Of a stretch of DNA of 64,000 bases, positions 12,174 to 21,699 are shown in pieces. The position numbers were made by a program, and so were the translations under genes. The stretch lies in NCBI GenBank assembly GCA_027943335.1, contig BSBK01007848.1, positions 248,001 to 312,000 on the forward strand. The letters run 5' to 3'. Numbering within the stretch: the stretch's first letter is position 1; each line of letters starts with the position of its first letter. The stretch is from Chamaecyparis obtusa (taxonomy: Eukaryota > Streptophyta > Pinopsida > Cupressales > Cupressaceae). The notes below the pieces were generated by a model. The model did no database searches. It was not told the DNA's origin and saw only the letters and a list, made by a program, of their open reading frames with translations.

Positions 12174-12806
12174 TTTATGTTTGTTTCATGTACGGATGAC
12201 TTCTTTGTTTTATAGATAAACCAATCGTCACCACTCAGCTTCATCCATGTAACTTCCATATTTTAACAGTGAATTTGAGGCACAAAACTATTAGTATATG
12301 GACTGAGCATTTAGTGTGTCATTCTACGAAGACCACTATTGCAATTAATGTCAAGGGAAAGCTTAAAATTTGAGTTGAAAAAAGTCAGGGATATTTCATC
12401 ATCACTTGTTGCATCATTTTACTTTTGTACCGTACGAATCCCCAATCAAGTGTGGCCATACAGTTAAGGTAGTTTGCTCTTCCCTCAAGTCTATAGTTAA
12501 AGAATTTATTAAAAACATTTAACAACAAATTTATTCTAGGCCAAGATAACAACATTTGTAATTCAAGAAGTTTGATAGCTACAAGGTCTAGAAACAATAC
12601 CAGTAATGCTAGGTGAAGGGGAGAGGGGAGAAAATAGTTTTAGATAAATACACTAATGCACCTAGATATCCTTCTGCAGACAAGCTTAGAATTTCAAGAA
12701 TATCAATTGCTAAGGCATTCAAAAAGAGAATGTTATGCAAGGTCAATTAGTTCTCACTACAATGAAAAGAAAAAGGAAGTCGGACTCGCAAACCTAGACC
12801 ATAAAC
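12174..12806. other. non-coding stretch
   Basis: No sustained frame or element end was recognised up to the LTR that starts at 12807. Confidence 0.6.
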
Positions 12807-12870
12807 TGTTAGAACAAGTAAATTAGTTATTGGTCAACTACCATTATTGGCATAGACCAAGTGAAGGTTC

Positions 12871-13149
12871 TATTAAGATAATATCTTTAATATCTTTATT
12901 AAGATATTATCTCCTTAGTTAAATACTTTCTATAATGGTCAACTACTTGTCTGTAGTCCATCTTTTAGTCTAGATAGGAATGTTTCCTATCCTATCTTTA
13001 GATTTGTTTCTAATTTCGTCTTCAGTCTACGTTGTTTCTTTTAGAAACAATGTCTTTGTAATCCTTTATAAGGAACACATTTGTTCCTCTATCATTAATA
13101 ATCAATAATCCAAAAATCCGTTAATCTGCTAATTCTGGTTTCTGTAATA
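12871..13149 (+). repeat. left LTR of gag-only element
   Basis: 279 bp, the same length as the right LTR. It contains a TATA-like CCTTTATAAGGAAC segment near 13063 that could be the promoter. The end is fixed by the adjacent primer-binding site. Confidence 0.92.
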
Positions 13150-13925
13150 TGGTATTAGAGCCTAATACGTTATTATTTCAAAAATTTATAATTTCTTTTG
13201 AAATTATCAATGCATAAATTTTTTGAAATTATTCTGTGCATTTCTTGGTGCTCGTTCTGAGTAACCCGTCTAGGGTTTTCGAGCAGTTGTACTCCTATTT
13301 TTGCGCGCAAGGATCTAAGCTTTTATCCCAGACTTCTATTGCTGGTTATTTGCCCAAACACGACGTCTTTATCTGCATTCGCATCTTCTATTGATGCTTG
13401 GAATCCGCGTCTTTATCTCTGAAAAAAACACGCCCTGTTCTTCTCTGCAAATCGCGCACATTTTTGGCGGTGTTTTTCACCATTTTTGGTGTCCCTTTCT
13501 CAATAATCAGTGACATTTTCTTCTCCAAAGTGCAAAAATGACCTCATCTACGACGTTTTTCATTCCAGAAGCTGTCGGTTCTGCAGATTCCACCATTTTT
13601 TCTGTAACTTTTTTCCGTCAATGGCTCCCGACTAGGGTTTTGTTTGAAAACCCTAACTTTTTGGCTTGGAAAATTTTTCTAATCATAAATTCTTGGTGGG
13701 TTTTTTGAGAGCTAAAATGGGTCTTCATCAAATTTTTGTGGGTGCCTTGTTTTTCATGCCTCAATTTTTGAGCCTACGGATTTGAAATCTGACTTTAGAT
13801 TCTTTCTGGGTTTTGTATCAGTTCTCCTGGGTACTTGTCAATTTTTTCTAGGTCAGCTAGGAATTTGCCTTGAAATCTGTGCCTATTGAATTTCAGTCTT
13901 GAAGTTTGTACTTGAATTCTTCGAA

Positions 13926-14804
13926 ATGGCATCTTTGACTAATCTAATGTTGGAGGGCAGTCAACGATTCAATGGCCGCAATTATAACACTTGGAAGCAG
14001 CGCATGTTGACTATCTTCGAGTACCATCACTTGGATGAGCTTGTTCTAGGCACAAAGACTCGTCCGACCTCTGACCAAGCAGAATAGGACAAGTTTGATG
14101 ATCTCAATCGAGAGGCTATTATGCTTCTCAAGCTCTCTGTTATCGATGATCAGCTACCGCAGATTCCTTCTAGCAAGTCAGCTGCAAAAATCTGGAAATA
14201 TCTGAAGGAGCTGCATGAAACATCTGACAAGAGTCGGGCATTCTTTCTAAAGAATCAACTATTCTCCATTATGATGGATGAACGTATATCCTTACAGGAG
14301 CATTTGACAAAGATTAAGGACATCCACAATCAGCTCGAAGCTATTGGTTAGAAAATGGAGGAAGAGGATATGGTAGTCATCACTTTGAAAAGTCTACCAT
14401 CATCCTATGAGCACTTCATAGAAACACTCAACATTATGTCAACTAGTGTTGATCTGAAGTTTCCAGAATTATGCACCAAACTCCTGCAGCAGGATCGTTG
14501 GAAACAACAATTTGGTAGTAGTGCTTCTACAGCCTCCTCAGAGCAGGCATTTGCTGCAAAATCCTTTCAATAGAACATCGACAACCATCAGTCTTCTCAG
14601 CCTTTCCAGCATCAACCTTCTGCTCAATCCCTGGATGGCTCTACAAAGAAAAATGTGCAGTGTAATTACTGTCACAAGTTTGGCCATATGAAGTTTGAGT
14701 GCCGAAAACGTTTGGCTGCCCAAGAGAAGCAAAATGCTTCCCAGCCAACAGCACAAGTCACCGAGCTTCCTGATCAAGGTGAAGTTTCTTTTTTTGCCTT
14801 CTGA
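13926..14804 (+). pseudogene. Copia-type GAG with CCHC zinc knuckle (three TAG stops)
   Basis: GAG packages element RNA into virus-like particles. One frame of 292 codons runs from the ATG at 13926 to TGA at 14802 with no frameshift. It is interrupted only by three TAG codons at 14085, 14349 and 14571. The N-terminal part (LMLEGSQRFNGRNYNTWKQR, then a helical region with SRAFFLKNQLFSIMM) matches the Copia gag core. The knuckle CNYCHKFGHMKFEC (C-x2-C-x4-H-x4-C) is intact near 14660-14700. No protease, integrase or RT follows; non-coding sequence leads straight to the polypurine tract. Two of the TAGs sit where CAG is a likely ancestor. The frame was probably functional until recently. Confidence 0.92.
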
Positions 14805-15063
14805 ATCTGTTTCAGTTTTTGTTTTTGGGTTTGTTGATTTTCTCCTTAAAAATCATTTCATGTTGTCTGTAATACACAAGGTTGCGTGGGATTCTGGGTT
14901 TTTACCATTTTTTCCACAAAAATGAAATTTTGTAATTGCAGTCTGTTTTGAGTCATAGCACTCTTCTGGCAAAGCTTCTTGGTTTCAGCATTTTGTAGAT
15001 CTAGAGAGGGTCTCAGTTATCACAGAATGTTCTAACATCTGTACGTTGACCATTAAGGGAGGG

Positions 15064-15342
15064 TATTAAGATAATATCTTTAATATCTTTATTAAGATAT
15101 TATCTCCTTAGTTAAATACTTTCTATAATGGTCAACTACTTGTCTGTAGTCCGTCTTTCAGTCTAGATAGGAATGTTTCCTATCCTATCTTTAGATTTGT
15201 TTCTAATTTTGTCTTTAGTCTACGTTGTTTCTTTTAGAAACAACATCTTTGTAATCCTTTATAAGGAACACATTTGTTCCTCTGTCATCAATAATCAATA
15301 ATCCAAAAATCTGTTAATCTACTAATTCTGGTTTCTGTAATA
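15064..15342 (+). repeat. right LTR of gag-only element
   Basis: 279-bp partner of 12871-13149, followed directly by the target duplication GGTTC. Confidence 0.93.
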
Positions 15343-15529
15343 GGTTCCACACATCCATGAACTTCACGTGTGAGCAGATCATCACCGTCCACCATTAATG
15401 ATGCAACTAACTTTGATCTAGAGTTTTCTATGTATTTAATGTAAGTTTAGTTATAAATACAATGGATTGGGCCTATGATCGGTAGAGCTCATTTTATGAG
15501 TTTCTCCTCTGTTTCTTGGTTTTTCAACT

Positions 15530-15541
15530 TGGTATCAGAGC
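15530..15541 (+). promoter_or_regulatory. primer-binding site of the outer LTR element
   Basis: TGGTATCAGAGC is the usual plant initiator-Met tRNA primer site. It starts a few bases after the CA end of the split left LTR. About 60 bp further on (15586-15632) a second, diverged copy of the LTR tail occurs (GAGCTCTTTTATGGGCTTCT ... TTTTTCAA). Confidence 0.85.
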
Positions 15542-15639
15542 TGATGGTATATCCTTTAAGGACTTAAGGTTTATCAGTAGCTTGAAGAGCTCTTTTATGG
15601 GCTTCTCCTTTGTGCCTTGTTTTTCAATTCCTCCCATTA

Positions 15640-15962
15640 AACCCGCAATACTAGTTGTAGAAATAATGCAGTCCTTTCTATTTGGGTTCATAACGTAGGT
15701 CGCGTGCTTAATGTTGTGCAGTACACCTTTTGCATTCATGTTCATCACTTGCTCGTATTGCTGCATCTCATACTCTGGCACGCTCCCCTTCTGGGTATTG
15801 GTGATTCCTGTGATGTTAAACATTATCTCCAACTTTGTGCTTTTCCATGGCCAGATCCACAACCACGCTTACATCTTTCTCCTTGCTCACATCACAGTGG
15901 ATATATGTCACCCAGCCCAAAGTGATTCCACATCTTTTATACCTGTTTCGTATATAATGTTT
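15640..15962 (-). pseudogene. short-chain dehydrogenase/reductase (SDR) fragment carried in an LTR element
   Basis: Classical SDRs are NAD(P)-dependent oxidoreductases. The minus strand reads YIHCDVSKEKDVSVVVDLAM, then after a frameshift at about 15850 EIMFNITGITN (the family NNAG motif, changed), NMNAKGVLHNIKHATYVM and IISTTSIAGLMGG (the strand ending in the catalytic Ser region). This order matches the middle of plant SDR110C-type enzymes such as secoisolariciresinol or xanthoxin dehydrogenase relatives. The N-terminal cofactor loop and the Tyr-x3-Lys region are missing. The fragment is antisense to its carrier LTR element and has no intron in the visible part. It is a captured, non-functional piece; the exact source gene is unknown. 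Confidence 0.85.
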
Positions 15963-16009
15963 GCACTTATATTGAAGTTTGAGTGTTGTTTAGTGTTCAG
16001 AAAGAGCTG

Positions 16010-16845
16010 AAGCTTTGTTACGAGAATCTGATCCATCAGGGGGGAACTGCCAGATCATGGAGTAGTTGGTTGTGCCAACTCTAAGCATGTTGTCTGCAGA
16101 ACAAAAAGGAGATCACTAATTTATCAAGCCTGTATGTATTAGAGCTGCTACTGTGAACAATAGACCAGGGCAATAAGGAGGAGTTTTAAGCTGCTGATTG
16201 TTGTTTGTAACCAATAAGAGGTATTGGTATTCAATGTAAAAGTTTGGTGGCAAATATAGTCTGTGAGTTTTTTTGCATATATATGTGCTAGATGAGGCAT
16301 ATAATTAATTGTGTGAGTACCTAGAATTTTAGATAAAAGTTAGATGTGATTACATTAAGTGAAAATAGATTGGATTGGAGGTGAGATGACATGCTCAAAT
16401 ATGTTGGATGTTTAGTTAGTTGAAGTTTATCAAGAAGAGAGTGCTCATGCTGAAGTGGTAGAATGTGTCTGTGTCATTGAGATATTTGAATTGAAGAATG
16501 CACTGTTGAGATAGCCCTCATAAAATTGATAGTTTCATTTGTTGAAGTCATTGGTAGTATTTGGAGGTTCTTTAAAAAAGGCCAATCCCAAATAGTGTGC
16601 AATCATGAAGTTAAAGAATGTATTGTACCTTATTTATTGTAAGGGGTGCATTGTCAGTTGTACCCGACACCCCAGAAGTTTTTGCTTTAACATATTGATG
16701 AACCATGTATCTGAAAAGAATTCCTATACAACTGGTGAGTATAGCGTCTGGGTACCCATGTATCTTGGTAGATGGATTTCTTTTTATATGGACTCAATAA
16801 TCAAATTTGATGCAGGTATAAAAGGAGAAAAGCTCAAAGTGATGA
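16010..16845. other. internal region of non-autonomous LTR element, no protein recognised
   Basis: Lies between the captured dehydrogenase fragment and the 175-bp repeat. A short open frame (16605-16862) has no recognisable similarity. Confidence 0.55.
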
Positions 16846-17195
16846 TGGTTTCCCCATTGTGATGGTTTGTGACCAATGTGTGCTTGGTTTGGGGTAATCC
16901 AAAACCACTTAAGTGCAAAGTTTATGGTGATCTTGAAACCATTTGTGAGTGAGGTTTGTGGTGAGCCAAAACCACTTTAGTGCAAAGTTTGTGGTGATTT
17001 TGAAACCACTTGTGTGATGTTGGTTTCCCCATTGTGATGGTCTGTGACCAATGTGTGCTTGGTTTGTGGTAATCCAAAACCACTTAAGTGCAAAGTTTAT
17101 GGTGATCTTGAAACCATTTGTGAGTGAGGTTTGTGGTGAGCCAAAACCACTTTAGTGCAAAGTTTGTGGTGATTTTGAAACCACTTGTGTGATGT
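16846..17195. repeat. 175-bp tandem duplication with internal subrepeats
   Basis: Two almost identical copies (16846-17020 and 17021-17195) start TGGTTTCCCCATTGTGATGG. Inside each, a shorter GTGGTGATCTTGAAACCA-type word recurs about every 35-60 bp, and a degenerate third start follows at about 17200. The repeat lies just ahead of the polypurine tract of the outer LTR element. A 60-codon minus-strand frame here only reflects the repeat. Confidence 0.9.
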
Positions 17196-17414
17196 TTATG
17201 GAGTTCGTGGTGAGCTTGAAACCACTTCAAAATTGCATTGATTAGGGGTAAATCGTGAAAACCCAAAGTGATTATGATGAGGGGAATTAATATGAAAGAT
17301 TAAATTTGATAAGTGATTGTAAATGGGTACCTAACAAGGCATTAGGCTAGGACCCATCATTTCTAGATTATGGGAGGATATCTAAGACAATTAGATAATT
17401 AATTTATGGGGGGA

Positions 17415-17657
17415 TGTTAGAACAAGTAAATTAATTATTAGTCAACTACCATTGTCGGCACAGACCAAGTGAAGGTTCCACGCATCCATGAACTTCACAT
17501 GTGAGCAGATCATCACCGTCCACCATTAATTATGTAGCTAACTTTGATCTAGAGTCTTCTATGTATTTAATGTAAGTTTGGTTATAAATACAATGGATTG
17601 GGCCTGTGATCAATAGAGCTCATTTTATGAGTTTCTCCCCTGTTTCCTGGTTTTTCA
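17415..17657 (+). repeat. right LTR of the outer non-autonomous element
   Basis: 243 bp, starting TGTTAGAACAAG after a GGGGGGA tract and ending TTTTTCA. It is the intact counterpart of the split left LTR and supplies the empty-site sequence for the gag-only insertion. Confidence 0.88.
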
Positions 17658-18685
17658 ACTCAATATAAAAGCACATGCATGGGAAAACCTTAGGAATGTA
17701 GAGTGTCAAATACAATGGACAAAAACTTTGGAAGACCATGGTCTTAACACTACATTGGCATCCACTTAGGTAGATAAAATGGTCCAAGTTCCTTATTTTA
17801 ATTATAAAGATTTTGAGCATTTTCTAAAAATGGTCTCTAACATGACAAACAAAAATACCAGTAATGGTACATTATATGGACATCACAATAACTATCACAC
17901 ACAATCTTGATTATTATTTTAGTGTTTACAGTGTTATGCACAAGGCTTCAATATTGAAACCAGGCAACATTAGCCAAGCACATAAAGAAATGGCAATGCA
18001 ATTATTATGTAGAGACAAATTAACTAGCCTAGAAAAGGCGAACATTGGAGCAAGTGGAATCAAGGTAGACTACTTTGCTAATGATGAGTTTTGTTGCATT
18101 CTTGATCTTATTAAAAGCAAATTGGTACAAGTCATATGAGCATCAAATATTACAGTTTGGATCAAGATCACCAATGGGGAAGTATACAACTAAGTAAAGC
18201 TACTTTGAATAATAATTTATGAATTTTTCTCCCTCAAACACAAGGATTTTATGACTTGACACACCATTGCAAAGCTTGTCGATGCCATTTATATCCAAGT
18301 ATCATCCTCAACAGTTAGCAAATTTCAGTCTCCTACAAAATTTGATTCCAACAAGGTTTCCTCAATTTCTGGGATGGGTAGAGTAGGCGATAGGGGATGA
18401 GTTTCTGGGACACCAAAAGCTTTTGTCAAGTTTGGGGATGGCAGGTCCACCGGTTATATAAAATATAGGAAAAATTAAAAATATTTAGGGAAATTTTCTT
18501 GTATGTACATTACATTCATACAAAAATATGGATGAAGCATGCCATTTAAACATCATAGAACCTTAAGATACAACATTTCAGTAGTCAATACAAAATATGC
18601 ATTTATAATTCATAATTCATTGTCAATATGCATTTAATATTAAAATAATAACAGTCTAGTATATGATTTTGAGCGTGTATCACTC
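17658..18685. other. non-coding stretch
   Basis: Contains one 91-codon frame on the plus strand (17864-18139) with no recognised motif. I would not call it a gene. Nothing else is supported. Confidence 0.5.
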
Positions 18686-18785
18686 TATAGTATAACTATT
18701 TTCTAATAATGGAAAAACATACAACTGCATACTATGCAATTGTATGTTTTCCCATTGTTAGAAAAGGGTTATATTTGTATACTCT
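18686..18785. repeat. long inverted repeat / foldback hairpin
   Basis: The left arm (about 18687-18730, with TTTTCTAATAATGG and AAACATACAACTGCATA) is complemented with few mismatches by 18734-18782 (TGCAATTGTATGTTTTCCCA, TTGTTAGAAAAG). Only a few bases separate the arms. It could be a small foldback element or a transcribed hairpin. No target duplication was established. Confidence 0.75.
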
Positions 18786-19050
18786 TATTCTACAGTTGTA
18801 TATTTTTATTTCTATGCATATTACTGACACTTTGATTCATTTTACAACTAACTTGCTCGTTCTACTATTATATGCAGTCCGAAAATCTAAGTGAATATTT
18901 TTTTAAATGGCTTCCTGGGTGGGGACATCTAGCCATCCCAGGGATGGTAGGGTACATCCTAGATATTCACTAACTATCCCAGGGATGACCAGACATTCCC
19001 GACGTAAGGAAGCACCATCCTCGAGTTTCTGAGATGTTTCCTAGAAATTT

Positions 19051-21014
19051 TTAGAATTCAGGTATGGTGGAGGGGATTCCCCTAGCATCCCCAAGTCTTG
19101 GAAATTTTTCCGGTATAGGGATAAGGTTTTTAGGATAGGTATGTATCAACTCATGATCATGGATATACATAGTTCTTTCTTGGAATTTCTTAACAAGTTT
19201 GTTCATTAAATCTAGCATGGGGAGAAGACTGGCTAAAGTTAACAGAGTCTCTATATCACTTAACTTATGTAAAAAATCAAGAGCTTTGTCTACTGTGAGA
19301 CGTTTCTCATATATTAGTTTGATCAAGGATTGATATTCTATTAGAACACTTTCTACTGGTCCATGCAAAGAGATCCATTTGGTCTCAACATCCTTGAGAA
19401 GCTTGTTTCCTAGTGTCACTCCCTTTGAAAAAATCTTAAATTCTACAAAATGTTTAGGACTTCTGCAGAAGTAAGAGTATAGCTTGTAGAGTAGATCTTC
19501 AACTTTTGACACTGTAGAAAAATCGCTTACAATTTTATATGCTAAATTCATTTGATGGGCCATGCAATCTATGCCAAGCATGTAAGGTGCAATACTAGTA
19601 TGTAATCTTTCACAAAGACCATTCCTTTGGCCTTGCATTACTGAAGCTCCATCAGCTACAACACACACTAACTTATTGCCAATTGTCAAATCATCCATAC
19701 CAACAACTTCATTCAAAGCATTCTTCACTTCAAAATATAATTTTTTGTTGTTGAATTGCCCCTCATTTTAGGAACACAGAGTAGATGAGCTTGGCGAACA
19801 TATTCTTTTACTATATACACATGCATGCAAACCCCAAGCATTTTTATCTACTACAGTAACTTCATCTATGGATAATGAAATGAATCTAGAATGTTTTACT
19901 TTCTCTTGTAAATTTTTCTTTTCCACCTTAGAAAGATAGTTTACCATTTCCCATCCAATGTTTGTTGACCAATGTGACATAGGATAGTGAGGAACTCTCA
20001 AAAGGGATAATAAATTATCATATTTTGAGAAGTTTTCATAGAACACCCTCTAGAGAGAATATGAAAAACAACACTCATCTGAATGGTCTTTGCCAGGTTT
20101 TCTTCATTGGCTACATGTTTAAACCCATCCTTGATTGGATTTTCACTACTAACTTAATTATTGTCGTTCTCTTGTTATGCTCTTCATATTATATGACATA
20201 CTTAACATGGAGACATTCTTCCTTTGATTTCCATCTCACTATTGATATTTCTTGTCCGTCTATGGTCTTTTTTTCATAAACCTTACCAATATGCTTTTCT
20301 ATAGTGTCAAGCTTTAGCTGCAATATCTTCTCTATTTTAGTTTTCCAAGTACAAATCTTACACCTGCATTCTATTGGTTGTTCATCATTGTTTAGGACTA
20401 GTTCAATGAGCCATTATTTTGCTATCTATTTTTACTTCCCTTTTTCTTTTATTCTTACCAACATCAATATTATCTTCATTGCTAGCATTTTCATCCAACT
20501 GGTTTTCGCGTATCCCTTATAACATCTTATGTTGTGCCACCATTGTTATCCTCATTTGATGCATTTTGATTTAACTCAATGAAAACCCCATCTTGTGGTA
20601 GTGGTACTGGTGAGCTACTATGAATGGCTTTTGCACTTACAATTGTAGAAGTTGATGGAGCAGAAACATTGCCAACTCCAAAGAAAGCCTTTATGGTAGT
20701 ATCTTTAAGTTTTGGGCATTTTGATGGCCTCCCAGACCTTCACTTCCTTGAGGAGTCTTACCCTTGTCTATCTTTCCAATCCCTTCACTGCCCCGAAACA
20801 TTGCCAACTCCAAAGAAAGCCTTTGTGGTAGTATCTTTAAGTTTTGGGCATTTTGATGGCCTCCCAGACCTTCACTTCCTTGAGGAGTCTTACCCTTGTC
20901 TATCTTTCCAATCCCTTCACTACCCCAATTCTGAGTCTGAGTCTCAACCTCCCTTGACATCTCAATCCCTTCAGCAGCCTGAGGATACTCAGGATAGTAA
21001 CCCCTGTCTGACAT
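19051..21014 (-). pseudogene. hAT-like transposase relic (BED-like region plus RNase H-type core)
   Basis: hAT transposases cut and paste DNA with an RNase H-fold core. The minus strand starts with a Gly/Gln-rich region (21014-20691), then a basic KNKRKREVK stretch and a C/H cluster (IECRCKICTWKTK...LDTIEKHIGK, about 20390-20290) that resembles a BED finger. The core has SLSIDEVTVVDKN (about 19855), VCVVADGASVMQG (about 19670), DCMAHQMNLAYK (about 19560) and VETKWISLHGP (about 19370), the usual order in the ZBED/KIAA1586-like branch. The largest open piece is 19051-19728. Stops and frame changes split it into at least four pieces and no C-terminal dimerisation region is seen. No terminal inverted repeats were found. 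Confidence 0.8.
20663..20926. repeat. 132-bp tandem duplication
   Basis: Copies 20663-20794 and 20795-20926 are almost identical (one clear difference, TTTATGG versus TTTGTGG). It keeps the minus-strand frame, since 132 is 44 codons, and so duplicates a Gly/Lys/Gln-rich segment of the hAT-like relic's N-terminal region. Confidence 0.92.
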
Positions 21015-21019
21015 CTTAA

Positions 21020-21699
21020 CCTCTCACTAGTCACTAGGATTCTAGGATTTAAAAAATAGCAATACTATGACGTGTGAAAAAATAATTGCTTACCTTGGTC
21101 CTGCTTTCTCTGAATTCTGCAAGTATCTAAAATGTTGAACCCTCTATTTACTATTGCTTGGATTGTTATTTGTAAATCCGACTCTCCAAAATTTTGTAAT
21201 GGAACACGAAAAGACTAACAAATCTAATTTGAATTTATATCAATCCATGATTCCAATTTCTATTTTTTTCAATTTTTGAGCTTTTCAAAATACATTAACA
21301 TTTTGATTTAAGTGTGGAAAAAATGTGCTGACCTGTATGCACAATGTAGAAATTAACAAATGGTTAGTGAAATAGGTCCTAGTCAATATACCAATTAATA
21401 AACGGTTGGAGAAATAGGACCAATGTAAAGACCATTTGGCTATATTTAGATTTTATATTCAATTCATAATTAATAACCCTTGGTGAATAAGAGGTCGTTA
21501 CAAGAACCACATCAGATTGGTTAAAGGCGAATATAATGGTCAACCACATCAAACGGAAAATGTTAATGGTGATTCAAAATAATATTGACCCATTACCATG
21601 TAGTGATTGGGCGATTTGGGCCACCACTGTATCATGCACGATTCGCCAATTCAGGCAACTCAATTTCCCATAATTCACCAAAAGGTGAATATTCACCAC
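21020..21699. other. non-coding stretch
   Basis: No gene. Several short repeated words such as TTCACCA and AATTCACC occur between 21640 and 21700. The downstream LTR of the Copia element is not present here. Confidence 0.55.

Larger units (their letters stand above)
12871..15342 (+). mobile_element. gag-only LTR retrotransposon (TR-GAG-like) nested in an LTR
   Basis: Two 279-bp LTRs (12871-13149 and 15064-15342) begin TATTAAGATAATATC and end CTGTAATA, so the termini are TATTA...TAATA and not TG...CA. By eye they differ at about 10 positions, all transitions. Primer-binding site TGGTATTAGAGC at 13150-13161; polypurine tract AAGGGAGGG at 15055-15063. The 5-bp target duplication GGTTC flanks it (12866-12870 and 15343-15347). 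The related LTR at 17415 preserves the uninterrupted target, GAAGGTTCCACGCATCC, which proves the boundaries. Only gag is encoded in 2.47 kb, so movement would need reverse transcriptase from a partner element. Confidence 0.93.
12807..17657 (+). mobile_element. non-autonomous LTR retrotransposon with a captured gene fragment (split by a nested element)
   Basis: The left LTR is 12807-12870 plus 15348-15526, separated by the nested element at 12871-15342; the right LTR is 17415-17657. Both start TGTTAGAACAAGTAAATTA and end GGTTTTTCA. A primer-binding site TGGTATCAGAGC (15530-15541, initiator-Met type as in Copia) follows the left LTR, and a polypurine tract GGGGGGA (17408-17414) precedes the right LTR. 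The internal part is only about 1.9 kb and has no gag or pol. It carries an antisense dehydrogenase fragment and a 175-bp tandem repeat. Flanking target duplications are not convincing, so the insertion is old or rearranged. Confidence 0.85.

Noticed and set aside
17084..17266. 60-codon Trp/His-rich frame
   Set aside because: A by-product of the 175-bp tandem duplication and its subrepeats.
20624..21019. 131-codon plus-strand frame with a duplicated peptide
   Set aside because: Shadow of the minus-strand hAT-like relic created by the in-frame 132-bp duplication.
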